DNA of 64,000 bases from Vibrio sp. MedPE-SWchi (lineage in GTDB: Bacteria; Pseudomonadota; Gammaproteobacteria; Enterobacterales; Vibrionaceae): contig MPDB01000002.1 in NCBI GenBank assembly GCA_001874155.1, forward strand, positions 1-64,000. The letters run 5' to 3'. Below, piece by piece: positions 29,113-37,958 of the stretch. The notes beneath the pieces were generated by a model. It was given only the letters and a program-made list of their open reading frames with translations, was not told the origin of the DNA and made no database searches. A program made the position numbers and the translations under genes. Numbering within the stretch: the stretch's first letter is position 1; every line of letters starts with the position of its first letter.

Positions 29113-30219
29113 ATGGTTAAGTTTTTCGTACTTGGGGGTATTATTATGACAATCGCAATCTCGGCAACAATGGCGTCAGAGCAGGAAGACAACAAATTTG
29201 TTAACTCTGAAATTCGCCACCAAACAGACCTTGCCAATATATGGTCGATCGCGAAAGCCTATTTTAAAACCGAGCGAAAAGCAGCGAGCCCATCAAAAGA
29301 GATACCCGTCGTTCCTATGACAATTCAGCAGTTATCAGAGCCGCATGATGCTATCTATCGACTCGGCCACTCCACATTGCTGATGCGATTAAATGGTCAG
29401 CTTATTCTGACTGATCCTGTATTCAGTGATCGAGCGTCGCCAGTTCAATGGGCTGGGCCTAAAAGGTTCCACGAAAGCCCAATCAGTATTGCTGACTTAC
29501 CTGCCATTGATGCTGTCATCATTAGTCACGATCATTACGACCACTTAGACAAAGCATCGGTTAAGCAATTACAAGAGAAAGTAGGAACGTTTATCACCCC
29601 GCTAAAGGTTGGGCAACGCCTGATCGATTGGGGAATTCCTAAAGATAAAGTCGTTGAACTTGATTGGTGGGAAAAGACCGAGGTTGAAGGGATAACCATT
29701 GTTGCAACGCCTTCTCAACACTTTTCTGGTCGAGGGTTACTCGATAGCGATCAAACGTTATGGGCAAGCTGGGTCATCAAAAGTGATGCTCAAAGCCTCT
29801 TTTTTAGCGGTGATAGTGGTTACTTTGGCGGATTCAAAGAGATCGGAGAACGATACGGTCCGTTTGATGTTACCTTCATGGAGACGGGAGCATACAACGC
29901 TTTGTGGAAAGACATCCACATGATGCCGGAAGAAACAATGCAGGCGCATAGAGATTTAAAGGGTCGCTACCTTCTGCCAATTCATAACGGTACCTTCGAT
30001 CTTTCTCTGCACGACTGGTATGAACCGTTTGAGCGAATTGTCGCGCTTGGAGATCAATACAACGTGCCCATTTTAACACCCACTTTTGGTCAAGAAATCC
30101 CTTTGGAAGCGATGGTGACTTCAGACGAAAGCCGAGAGCCAAACGCTAGCGACCACTCAACCGAGCAGACAACATTGACGACACCACATTGGTGGAAGCC
30201 ATTCATGGTGGCTAATTAA
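29113..30219 (+). CDS. Metallo-beta-lactamase-fold hydrolase (UlaG/NAPE-PLD-like)
   Basis: A 368-residue protein with a hydrophobic N-terminal segment (residues 2-20) that may be a signal or anchor. The metal motif SHDHYDHLD (HxHxDH) is near residue 138, with later ligands in FFSGDSGYFGG and LPIHNGTFD. Family Lactamase_B_2 includes lactonases and phospholipase-D-type enzymes acting on N-acyl-phosphatidylethanolamine. Control by the divergent TetR regulator suggests a response to a small hydrophobic compound. Start at 29113 has GAAGTAA before it; a second Met ten or more residues later is possible. Confidence 0.83.
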   Translation: MVKFFVLGGIIMTIAISATMASEQEDNKFVNSEIRHQTDLANIWSIAKAYFKTERKAASPSKEIPVVPMTIQQLSEPHDAIYRLGHSTLLMRLNGQLILTDPVFSDRASPVQWAGPKRFHESPISIADLPAIDAVIISHDHYDHLDKASVKQLQEKVGTFITPLKVGQRLIDWGIPKDKVVELDWWEKTEVEGITIVATPSQHFSGRGLLDSDQTLWASWVIKSDAQSLFFSGDSGYFGGFKEIGERYGPFDVTFMETGAYNALWKDIHMMPEETMQAHRDLKGRYLLPIHNGTFDLSLHDWYEPFERIVALGDQYNVPILTPTFGQEIPLEAMVTSDESREPNASDHSTEQTTLTTPHWWKPFMVAN

Positions 30220-30268
30220 AGGCCATTTTCTGGTTTAGCCTTTCCAGCTCTATGCCACGAACAATCGT

Positions 30269-30318
30269 TTGATATACGCCCTCAATTAAATGATAATGAT
30301 TATCATTTAATTGAGGGC
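30269..30318 (+). promoter_or_regulatory. Promoter embedded in a perfect Fur palindrome
   Basis: TTGATA (30269-30274), 17-bp spacer and GATAAT (30292-30297) form a good sigma-70 promoter. The -10 lies in a 41-bp perfect inverted repeat (30278-30318, 20-bp arms about a single G) whose core, TGATAAT-G-ATTATCA, is the exact 7-1-7 Fur motif. Iron-loaded Fur would block the promoter. The predicted start near 30304 lies in the right arm, so the transcript would not contain the whole hairpin. Confidence 0.8.
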
Positions 30319-30328
30319 TTTGTTGTTT

Positions 30329-30448
30329 ATGTCTAAAAACATCTATTTATTACTTGGTGTTCTGACTGGCGCTGTTGGTGCCATCACACTATTCTCAGTC
30401 ATGACATTTACGAGCTATTGGTTCGTGCGTACTATTTTACTCACCTAG
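30329..30448 (+). CDS. Small single-pass membrane protein, probably Fur-regulated
   Basis: A 39-codon frame (ATG 30329, TAG 30446) predicted to encode a hydrophobic peptide starting MSKNIYLLLGVLTGAVG with one membrane span and a short basic end (WFVRTILL). GAGGG lies 11 bases upstream. It begins about 25 nt after the predicted start of the Fur-boxed promoter and 32 bases before the SDR gene. No family recognised. The position directly after a consensus iron promoter is the main argument that it is real; it could instead be a chance frame in the SDR leader. Confidence 0.45.
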   Translation: MSKNIYLLLGVLTGAVGAITLFSVMTFTSYWFVRTILLT

Positions 30449-30480
30449 TCAAATCGTTAACTGGTCATACTGAGGCAATC

Positions 30481-31167
30481 ATGAAAACTGTGTTTATCAC
30501 CGGCGGAAATAGAGGTATTGGGCTCAGCCTAGTCAAACGGTACTTACACAAGCAGTGGCAAGTTCATACAACGTACAGAGAAGAACGAAGTTCCCAAGAA
30601 TTATTGGCGCTGGCGACCGATAACTCGAACCTAGTTTGTCATCATCTCGATGTAACCAATTACGCTCAACTGCCCGCGTTATCCGACGCTCTACCCGAAC
30701 TGGATCTGCTCATCAATAGCGCCGGTTATTATGGTCCGAAAGGCAGCCAGTTTGGCCAAGTCAGTGTTGAAGAGTGGCGGCAGGTATTTGAAATTAACAC
30801 CATTGCACCGCTCAAATTAGTCGAAGCGCTCTACCCTAACCTGCTGGCCAGTAATACAAGGTTCATTGCCTGCCTCTCTTCTAAAGTCGGCAGCATAGCG
30901 GAAAACACCTCTGGTGGTGGCTATATCTACCGCTCATCGAAAGCGGCTCTAAACTCTGTGGTAAAAAGTTTAAGCAACGACTTAAGCAATGATGGTTTCA
31001 CCGTTCTGGCGTTGCACCCTGGTTGGGTAAAAACGGAGATGGGCGGACCAAACGCTCTGATTGATACCGAGACATCGGCCCAAGGCCTGATTCAGGTGAT
31101 TGATACATCGAATTCGGATGTGAGTGGTCACTTCTTTAATTTCGACGGTACTGAAATAGATTGGTAG
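30481..31167 (+). CDS. Short-chain dehydrogenase/reductase (SDR)
   Basis: A 228-residue classical SDR. Cofactor motif TGGNRGIG at residues 7-14, LINSAGYYG, catalytic Ser in ACLSSKVGS and YRSSK as the YxxxK site. The start ATG 30481 has GAGG upstream and begins at the natural MKTVFITGG; a longer frame from TTG 30418 overlaps the small peptide gene and is rejected. Likely iron-regulated with the upstream peptide through the Fur-boxed promoter. Substrate unknown; sequence resembles the CsgA-like subgroup. Confidence 0.88.
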   Translation: MKTVFITGGNRGIGLSLVKRYLHKQWQVHTTYREERSSQELLALATDNSNLVCHHLDVTNYAQLPALSDALPELDLLINSAGYYGPKGSQFGQVSVEEWRQVFEINTIAPLKLVEALYPNLLASNTRFIACLSSKVGSIAENTSGGGYIYRSSKAALNSVVKSLSNDLSNDGFTVLALHPGWVKTEMGGPNALIDTETSAQGLIQVIDTSNSDVSGHFFNFDGTEIDW

Positions 31168-32168
31168 TTTTTTATGAACGCTTAAATAGCCCATACCGAC
31201 GCTTGTTACTCCTATTCCCATTGCTTTTGCTTACTGGATGTTGGAGTGAAAGCCCCGGTGATTGGTTCGACGACTATCAAACAAAGATAGCTCGAGTTCA
31301 AGAGGCCGAGGTATTAGAGCGCCGATGGGAATTCAATGAATTGCCAAGAAAGCGCGTACTATTCATTGAAGCCCCTGCAATATCAATGGGCTTACTCGAA
31401 AGCTATCAACTTCGGCAGTGCGGCCTGTTCAACCTAATTGCAGAAAAGAACTCTGTGCTTGGGAAGGTTACCGATGAGTTTCGCAACTACGATTATCAAG
31501 TGGCGTTCATGAAAGGTGTGGGAAAGTGTTTAGCCAACAGCGAGCTAGAACCTGAGATTATCGAACTGCTTAAACAGATTGAGCGACAAAAACTCGCTCA
31601 GTTTCCTATTCACCAATGGAATCTCCTCTACGCGAGTGATGCGATGCAATCTCACCTGCGCGGCAATCATTGGCTCAGTGTTGATATAGGCATACAGGTG
31701 CAACAATCCCGTGACGCTTTACAATACTTGAATCAGGCAATAAAGAGACCACTCACCTCGGGAGAAGCCACCGAAGTGCAAGAGATACTCGAAAAAAGTT
31801 CGACACTTGGAGAGCTATACTATTCTTTGAATCGCGCTGCTTTTGAACTTGATACGATAACCCAACAACTCACTACCTTTAATACCAATATCATCTGCGG
31901 TGAGCAACGAGATACAACCAAGTTCCGCTACCTAAACAATGTCTTCGAGCAGCAATATATTGGAAAAGTTCAGCCCTATATGGCGCAGCTTGATGGGTAC
32001 TTTCAGCAAGTGGAACCAGAATTAGCGCTATTCGATCCTCAACCTGATCTGCATAGCTACGCCTTCCCAATCCGTGAAGCACACCAAGCGTTTCGAGCCT
32101 CAACTCGCCAACACGTCGAATACTGGCAACAATTGTTTCGCCGCTGTGGACGTAAGGTCGGGCGCTAA
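31161..32168 (+). CDS. DUF3080 family lipoprotein
   Basis: A 335-residue protein starting at TTG 31161, overlapping the SDR stop. The N-terminus has basic residues, a Leu-rich core and the lipobox LLTGC, so Cys27 should be lipidated after cleavage. The mature part is largely helical and Cys-containing, matching the DUF3080 family of gamma-proteobacteria, which has no known function. Starting later (TTG 31203) would remove the basic residues of the signal, so the earlier start is chosen. Translationally coupled to the SDR gene. Confidence 0.75.
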   Translation: MVVFYERLNSPYRRLLLLFPLLLLTGCWSESPGDWFDDYQTKIARVQEAEVLERRWEFNELPRKRVLFIEAPAISMGLLESYQLRQCGLFNLIAEKNSVLGKVTDEFRNYDYQVAFMKGVGKCLANSELEPEIIELLKQIERQKLAQFPIHQWNLLYASDAMQSHLRGNHWLSVDIGIQVQQSRDALQYLNQAIKRPLTSGEATEVQEILEKSSTLGELYYSLNRAAFELDTITQQLTTFNTNIICGEQRDTTKFRYLNNVFEQQYIGKVQPYMAQLDGYFQQVEPELALFDPQPDLHSYAFPIREAHQAFRASTRQHVEYWQQLFRRCGRKVGR

Positions 32169-32231
32169 CGGCGATGCCATCGTCTATCGCCCCCACAAAG
32201 CCAAGCGTTCACTTTTACAAAGCAATGTCGC

Positions 32232-34187
32232 CTAACTTTTTGACCCTTTTTTCGCATAGGTTTTCTTTCTCGTACCACCACCTTTGCGACGCTTAAACGC
32301 GGGCCTCTCTACTTTAGGAAGATGGCGCAATGACTCTGGCACTTCCCCCGTTTTCACCTTACCCATTAAGCCATCAATTTTACTCTCTAGTGCCTGCATG
32401 AAAGGCTGATACGCTTGATTGCGTTCTGCCATACCTTGCAACTGATGCTCCCAATGCGCGGTCATATCGGGAAACGTTGAATCTCCAGGTAAGGCGTGGA
32501 TCAGCCCTCGCCCTGCAGGACTGCTATGGATGTTCTTGCCCTGTCGGGTTAATAGCTGCCTCTTAAACAGAGTATCCAAAATACCGGCTCTGGTCGCTTC
32601 GGTCCCCAATCCGTCTGTCTCTTTCAAAATTGATTTAAGGCTTTTATCCTCAACAAAACGGGCGATACCTGTCATCGCTTGGAGCAGCGTAGCTTCTGTG
32701 AAATGTTTAGGGGGCTCAGTCTTTCGATCATGAATTCTCCCTTCTCGACAGGTTAATACCTCTCCCTGTTTTAAAGCAGGGACGGTATCACTGGCTTCAT
32801 CGTTAACGTCACTTTTACCCGTCAACGCTTTCCATCCCGCCTCTAGCATCTGTTTGCCCTTTGCGACAAATAGACCGCCAGCAATCTCAAACTCTAACTT
32901 CGATTCTGCGTAAACCGCAGGAGGATAAAACTGCATCACATACTGCCTGGCGATCTGCTGATAGATTTTTATTTCACTCGCAGACAGGGCATTTATTGAC
33001 GCTTTCTTAGGGGTTGGAATAATCGCATGGTGAGCATCCACTTTACTGTCGTTCCACGCTTTTGATTTGATCGAAAGATTAGCCCCTTCTACCGCCTGTT
33101 TAAGTTCATTGGCATTGTTTGCAATAGCCTGCGTAACAGCACTGGCTTGAGAGTAATGCTCTACAGGTAAATAGCGGCTATCTGAACGAGGGTAAGTAAT
33201 GAGCTTGTGTTTTTCATAAAGAGACTGACAGGTATCTAACACTTGCTGAGCACTCATACCAAAGCGTTTCGCCGAGTCTATTTGCAAAGAAGAGAGTGAA
33301 TATGGAAGCGGGGCATACTGCTTGGTGTTCTTCTGCTCTGAAGACGTCACCGTAGCGGGCTGATTGGCAATTCGTTGAGCCACATTTTCAACCAGCTTTC
33401 GATTGAGTATTCTGCCCTCTTCGTCTTGCCATGGTTCACACGCTTCACTGGGTTTCCATTTCGCAACGATATCAAAAGAGGTATTCGCCTCTTGATAAGG
33501 AATCAGTGCGTCTAACGTGAAATAGTCTTTGGATACAAAATTCTCAATTTCTTCGTCACGCCTTACCACCAACCCCAAGACAGGCGTCTGAACGCGGCCT
33601 ACTGACAACACGCCTTGGTAACCCGCCTTTTGGCCCAGCAACGTATACGCTCTGGTCATGTTCATTCCGTACAGCCAGTCAGCACGAGAACGCGCTAGCG
33701 CAGAGATTGAAAGCGGAATAAAGTCGCGATTACTTCGCATGTGAGTAAGTGCTCGCTTTACTGCAGGTAGGTTTAAATCACTGATGAGAAGACGTTGCGC
33801 GGATTCTTTTTTCTTCTTTCCTACTTTACAGTAATCAAGCACCTCATCCACCAGGAGTTGCCCTTCTCTGTCAGGGTCACCGGCATGGACTATGGATGAC
33901 GCTTCCTTGAGAAGCTTTCTAATCACGGTTAATTGTTTGCTTGATGTTTTTCGAGGTCGAAGTTGCCATTGATCAGGCACGATTGGAAGGTCAGCTAGGT
34001 TCCACTTTTTATAGCGATCGTCGTAGGCATCAGGCTCGACCTGCTCTAACAAATGGCCAATGCACCAGGTGACAATATCGCCATTACCGCAACGAATAAA
34101 ACCTTGGTCTTTCTTTTGCGGATTGGGTAACGCTGCTGCGATAGCTCGGCCTAGGCTCGGCTTTTCGGCAATAATGAGACGAGACAT
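32232..34187 (-). CDS. topB: DNA topoisomerase III
   Basis: A 651-residue type IA topoisomerase that decatenates replicated DNA, usually with RecQ. It opens with the TOPRIM motif [13 protein letters not shown], has [10 protein letters not shown] for metal binding and the active-site tyrosine in [11 protein letters not shown]. The C-terminus is a short Lys/Arg/Gly-rich tail. The frame extends 11 codons upstream to a GTG inside a palindrome, but the ATG at 34187 gives the family N-terminus. Length matches E. coli TopB. Confidence 0.95.
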   Translation of the reverse strand: MSRLIIAEKPSLGRAIAAALPNPQKKDQGFIRCGNGDIVTWCIGHLLEQVEPDAYDDRYKKWNLADLPIVPDQWQLRPRKTSSKQLTVIRKLLKEASSIVHAGDPDREGQLLVDEVLDYCKVGKKKKESAQRLLISDLNLPAVKRALTHMRSNRDFIPLSISALARSRADWLYGMNMTRAYTLLGQKAGYQGVLSVGRVQTPVLGLVVRRDEEIENFVSKDYFTLDALIPYQEANTSFDIVAKWKPSEACEPWQDEEGRILNRKLVENVAQRIANQPATVTSSEQKNTKQYAPLPYSLSSLQIDSAKRFGMSAQQVLDTCQSLYEKHKLITYPRSDSRYLPVEHYSQASAVTQAIANNANELKQAVEGANLSIKSKAWNDSKVDAHHAIIPTPKKASINALSASEIKIYQQIARQYVMQFYPPAVYAESKLEFEIAGGLFVAKGKQMLEAGWKALTGKSDVNDEASDTVPALKQGEVLTCREGRIHDRKTEPPKHFTEATLLQAMTGIARFVEDKSLKSILKETDGLGTEATRAGILDTLFKRQLLTRQGKNIHSSPAGRGLIHALPGDSTFPDMTAHWEHQLQGMAERNQAYQPFMQALESKIDGLMGKVKTGEVPESLRHLPKVERPAFKRRKGGGTRKKTYAKKGSKS

Positions 34188-34210
34188 AAAACCTGTCACT
34201 ATAAAAACAA

Positions 34211-34240
34211 TCAGGGCCACATTTTAAAATGTGGCCCTGA
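34211..34240 (-). terminator. Terminator after grxD: 30-bp perfect palindrome
   Basis: Two 15-base arms, TCAGGGCCACATTTT and its exact complement, with no spacer. Read on the minus strand it is followed by TTGTTTTTAT, so it ends grxD transcription ahead of topB. Confidence 0.82.
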
Positions 34241-34272
34241 TAATTCAAGTAATAATGTGTATTTATACAGTA

Positions 34273-34608
34273 TTACTCAGCGTCTTCTTGCTTGTCAGCC
34301 ATTGCTTCTTTGATAAGGGGCTGAAGTTCGCCTTTCTGGAACATCTCAAGAATGATGTCACAACCGCCAATCAACTCACCTTCTACCCAAAGTTGTGGGA
34401 AAGTCGGCCACTGAGCGTAAGCAGGTAGCTCTGCACGAATGTCTGGATTTTGCAGAATATCTACATAAGCAAACTTCTCACCACACGCCATTAGCGCTTG
34501 TGATGCTTGAGAAGAAAAACCACAGCTAGGTAGTTTCGGTGATCCTTTCATGTAAAGAAGGATAGTGTTTTCTGCGATTTGCTGTTTAATTTTATCGATA
34601 GTTTCCAT
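34273..34608 (-). CDS. grxD: Monothiol glutaredoxin Grx4
   Basis: A 111-residue monothiol glutaredoxin with CGFS at residues 29-32 that binds a [2Fe-2S] cluster with glutathione and BolA partners and hands clusters to target proteins. Start 34608 is chosen because GAGGAAG precedes it and the product begins METIDKIKQQI as in relatives; an upstream ATG at 34635 would add nine acidic residues. WPTFPQLWV and GGCDIILEM form the glutathione site. Divergent from sodB. Confidence 0.95.
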   Translation of the reverse strand: METIDKIKQQIAENTILLYMKGSPKLPSCGFSSQASQALMACGEKFAYVDILQNPDIRAELPAYAQWPTFPQLWVEGELIGGCDIILEMFQKGELQPLIKEAMADKQEDAE

Positions 34609-34825
34609 TGCTTCCTCTGAATCGATGTCCTGCATTTAGTTCGACATTCTAAAGCATTGCCAAAGAATAAAAACCATTGAAATAGTCAGGTTATTAATTT
34701 GTTCTCATTTTGATGCAAAACTTACAACAAAATTGGCGGCAAACCTTTTAATAAAGTAAAAACTTGCTAAACTAGATCCCAAGTCGCCTTGACCGACAAA
34801 AATAAAAATATACTGGAAGCAATAA

Positions 34826-34841
34826 AGAGAGTTAACTCTCT
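34826..34841 (+). promoter_or_regulatory. Perfect 16-bp palindrome in the sodB leader
   Basis: AGAGAGTTAACTCTCT lies 22 bases before the sodB start codon and close to the ribosome site GGAG. It could form a short hairpin in the leader; sodB leaders in enterobacteria are folded and are targets of the iron-sparing RNA RyhB, but no pairing was tested here. Confidence 0.5.
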
Positions 34842-34863
34842 CATCTAACTGGAGAATTACGCA

Positions 34864-35448
34864 ATGTCATTTGAACTACCAGCACTACCTTATGCAAAAG
34901 ACGCACTAGAACCACATATCTCTGCAGAGACTCTAGATTTCCACCACGGTAAGCACCACAACACATACGTTGTAAAGCTAAACGGCCTTATTCCTGGTAC
35001 TGAGTTCGAAGGCAAGTCTCTAGAAGAGATCATTAAAACTTCAACTGGTGGTGTATTTAACAACGCTGCTCAAATCTGGAACCACACTTTTTACTGGCAC
35101 TGTCTAGCGCCTAAAGCGGGTGGCGAACCAACAGGTGCTGTTGCTGACGCAATCAACGCAGCGTTCGGTTCTTTCGAAGAATTCAAAGCGAAATTCACAG
35201 ATTCAGCGATCAACAACTTCGGTTCTTCTTGGACTTGGTTAGTTAAGAAAGCTGACGGCTCTCTAGAGATCGTTAACACTTCAAACGCTGCTACGCCGCT
35301 AACAGAAGAAGGGACAACACCTCTTCTAACTGTTGACCTTTGGGAACACGCTTACTACATCGATTTCCGCAATGTTCGTCCAGACTACATGGGCGCGTTC
35401 TGGAACCTAGTAAACTGGGATTTCGTAGCGCAAAACCTAGCGAAGTAA
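34864..35448 (+). CDS. sodB: Iron superoxide dismutase
   Basis: Cytosolic enzyme converting superoxide to oxygen and hydrogen peroxide. 194 residues, starting [20 protein letters not shown]; metal ligands fall in [16 protein letters not shown] and [11 protein letters not shown]. The WHCLAP and FGSSW segments fit the Fe type. A strong GGAG ribosome site and a terminator make it a single-gene unit. Codon usage looks optimised, as expected for an abundant protein. Confidence 0.97.
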   Translation: MSFELPALPYAKDALEPHISAETLDFHHGKHHNTYVVKLNGLIPGTEFEGKSLEEIIKTSTGGVFNNAAQIWNHTFYWHCLAPKAGGEPTGAVADAINAAFGSFEEFKAKFTDSAINNFGSSWTWLVKKADGSLEIVNTSNAATPLTEEGTTPLLTVDLWEHAYYIDFRNVRPDYMGAFWNLVNWDFVAQNLAK

Positions 35449-35482
35449 TTCGTTTACGTTTGCACTCAATTTAGTCAAATCT

Positions 35483-35509
35483 AAAGCCTGCATTATTGCG
35501 GGCTTTTTT
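35483..35509 (+). terminator. sodB terminator
   Basis: Stem AAAGCCTGC with GCGGGCTTT, 6-nt loop, then a T run, 35 bases after sodB. Confidence 0.9.
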
Positions 35510-35604
35510 CATTCCCTTCTCGGCAATAAAGCCACACTTCTTCAAAGATAAACCTAAAGTTATCCAAACACTTGCCGCTAAAAGTGAATTCAGCGGGGAG
35601 TACC

Positions 35605-36108
35605 ATGCAAATACATACGTTAGACAAAGCAGCAGTTATCAACGAGCTACAATTTGGCTCGGGGATAAGTCATGCCGTTCAGACAGGTCGACGAGCGGAT
35701 TTTGCCCTCATTATGTCGATGTTTTCTGATGACGTACGAGATAACACTCCCGTAGAGAGAATTGATGAAGCGGAAATTACAGACCAAACCCTGCGGAAAC
35801 GATTTGAGCTACAAGAGCCACAACAACTTCGCTCAAACCAAGGATCCTATGACGTGTCTGCGATTCAAGCGAACGCATTCCATAAAGGAGGGTTAGTCAG
35901 TGCAAAGCTCAGCCACTATCTCGTGCCTGAGACATTGACGTTTTTACCAGAAGAAACCAGTGACCTTCCGGAAGAGGTCTACCACAACCTATCTGGTCAT
36001 CTCAGGCGGCAACTTACTGAAAGTAAACCTAAAAACCTTCTTCCTCTTGATCTGTACAATCAGCTCGTGGTCGCTCAACGCAGCTTCCAGATACAGGCAC
36101 AAGTCTAG
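35605..36108 (+). CDS. Conserved-looking hypothetical protein
   Basis: A 167-residue soluble protein with no signal peptide and no membrane segment. The start ATG 35605 follows GGGGAG at good spacing; the frame extends upstream only to a TTG without a site. The sequence is acidic with a run of Glu/Pro-rich segments (ETLTFLPEETSDLPEEV). No known domain is recognised. It lies between sodB and a degenerate SDR gene. The clear ribosome site and codon use make it a real gene; the function is open. Confidence 0.7.
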   Translation: MQIHTLDKAAVINELQFGSGISHAVQTGRRADFALIMSMFSDDVRDNTPVERIDEAEITDQTLRKRFELQEPQQLRSNQGSYDVSAIQANAFHKGGLVSAKLSHYLVPETLTFLPEETSDLPEEVYHNLSGHLRRQLTESKPKNLLPLDLYNQLVVAQRSFQIQAQV

Positions 36109-36299
36109 AAGCTTGTTCTCACAATTAAGACCCATTCAGCAAATGAATACATTAATGTGATACCTCGCTAACTTTCACAATTTAACCATCTCATCCACAG
36201 CTTATTTGAAGTTATTCACACATAAAGCACAGTTAATGAACCATGCTATGTGGACAAAAAAATCCCACCAATAAAAATAGACAAGGGGTATTGTCATTA

Positions 36300-36983
36300 A
36301 TGGATATTAAAAGTGCTGTCATCTTAATTACATCTGCCGGTTCGTTGTTAGGGGGTACGCTGGCAACTCACTTTGCATCGCTTGGTGCAAAGCTCGTATT
36401 GTGCGATCAAGACATTCAACAACTTAACGAGACTTACCTTCGCTGTAGGGCAATATCGGAAGAAGTGTATTACTTTCAGGTTGAAGATTATTCTCTCACA
36501 TCAATACACCAACTATTTGATTTTGTAGATGATAAATTCCAACGCTCTCCTGATGTACTCGTTAATAATTGGCCGAATGCACCATTACCCGGTTTAATTA
36601 GTAACCAGTCTGCTGAACAGTTTTCCCATAAGCTCACAACACTCGCTTCAACCCTATTCGGGTTTGGGCAAGCAAGTGCAGAGCGCATGTGTTTAGAGAA
36701 GAAACAAGGTGTCATCGTCAATGTTATTTCTGTCGACGATGGACACGACCTTGAAGGGTTTGAGAACGCCTCATCGATAGTGACTGGGTTTACTCAAAGC
36801 TGGGCAAAAGAACTAACACCATTCAATATTCGAGTGGGCGGCGTTGTGCCAGCACTGAGCCGTTCTTCAAAAAACCGAGACTACCACTGGCCACAAGTTA
36901 GAGATGAGTTAATTAGAAATACCGAATACATTGTCGCCAACGACTACTTCAGTGGGCGCATAATGGCGGCAGAAGCATCATGA
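36300..36983 (+). CDS. Degenerate SDR-fold protein
   Basis: A 227-residue protein that follows the SDR fold from end to end but lacks its catalytic residues. The cofactor loop reads TSAGSLLGG where TGxxxGxG is usual; NNAG is NNWPNA; and the YxxxK site aligns with FENASS, so Tyr is Phe and Lys is Ser. The Ser of the triad may remain in NVISVDD. It probably has no dehydrogenase activity and may be a binding or regulatory relative. The start at 36300 follows AAGGGG; the longer frame from 36243 has none. Confidence 0.72.
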   Translation: MDIKSAVILITSAGSLLGGTLATHFASLGAKLVLCDQDIQQLNETYLRCRAISEEVYYFQVEDYSLTSIHQLFDFVDDKFQRSPDVLVNNWPNAPLPGLISNQSAEQFSHKLTTLASTLFGFGQASAERMCLEKKQGVIVNVISVDDGHDLEGFENASSIVTGFTQSWAKELTPFNIRVGGVVPALSRSSKNRDYHWPQVRDELIRNTEYIVANDYFSGRIMAAEAS

Positions 36984-37017
36984 CCGTTAAACTGACTACT
37001 TTGATTATCCAAAAATT

Positions 37018-37488
37018 CTAATCTTGCAGCTGATCCAGTATTTCGTCAGCTGCCTCTTCAATCAAATCTAAAACCAACTCGAACCCTTTATCACCCCCAT
37101 AATATGGGTCAGGTATCTCATTATAATTTGACGACGAGTAGCTCAGAAACAGCGACAACTTATGCTGATGCTCGGTCGGACAGATATCAAAAAGATCAGC
37201 CAAATTGGCTTTATCTGCTGCTAAAATCAAATCAAAACGCTCGAAGTCGTCACTAATGACCTTACGAGACTGAATACCAGAGAAACTATAACCTCTTTGC
37301 TCTCCCACCTGCTTTGATCGGCTATCTGGCTCATTGCCTTCGTGATACCCAATCGTCCCAGCGGAATCAACATTGATGTCTATCCCACGCGCTTGAGCTT
37401 TTGCTCTCAAGACCGCTTCCCCTGTGGGCGATCGACAAATGTTGCCCATACATACAACGAGGATTGATGGTATTTCCTTATTTCTCAT
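37018..37488 (-). CDS. Low-molecular-weight protein tyrosine phosphatase
   Basis: A 156-residue cytosolic phosphatase. The P-loop CMGNICR (C-x5-R) is at residues 13-19 and the general acid Asp in IPDPYYGG near 120. Relatives remove phosphate from tyrosine residues, for example of polysaccharide-export kinases, or act in arginine-phosphate metabolism. No Wzc-type kinase is nearby, and it stands alone convergent to the degenerate SDR gene with a 35-base gap. Confidence 0.92.
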   Translation of the reverse strand: MRNKEIPSILVVCMGNICRSPTGEAVLRAKAQARGIDINVDSAGTIGYHEGNEPDSRSKQVGEQRGYSFSGIQSRKVISDDFERFDLILAADKANLADLFDICPTEHQHKLSLFLSYSSSNYNEIPDPYYGGDKGFELVLDLIEEAADEILDQLQD

Positions 37489-37958
37489 ATTTTTAACTCC
37501 TGCTTAGGGGTAATTTCAGGCCGTAAACAAACAATTTTTTTACTAAAAAATGCATAGGTAACAAATGATACCTATGCAATCTCCATTGGCTCCTAGCTAC
37601 AGAATATAGTTAAGATATTGAATCTATTCGCCAATTACTAGGGCTTGGTGAAGAATTCATTTTCACTACTACTATTTAAATTTCAGGGGCTCTCCACATC
37701 GACCTAAAAAGTCCCTCCAAATCATTCTTATCCATAGTAGTAATGATTTTTCCTCATACGCTACGCTCGTAATGATAGTGCGGCTCACTTCGTGAAGCTG
37801 AAACCATGCTCGGCATGGGGCTAAGGTGAATATCCGATGCTTAGTCGATTCCTTTTTGCTCATCGATAGCTGATTTTGAAGCGATTCCAGTCTTTAAAGT
37901 GATCATTTCAAGTTGATCAAGCGTAATAATGGTTACGCCAACTCAATGAGTCAGACCT
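37489..37958. repeat. Intergenic region with hairpin-rich, possibly dispersed element
   Basis: A 470-base gap. Between about 37680 and 37870 several short perfect hairpins follow each other, for example CCATG-CTCG-GCATGG and GCTCACTTCGTGAAGC, and ATCATT/AATGAT pairs. A 63-codon minus-strand frame (37672-37863) covers it, but its opening has no ribosome site. The pattern is more like a non-coding intergenic repeat than a gene. Copies elsewhere in the genome cannot be checked here. Confidence 0.4.
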
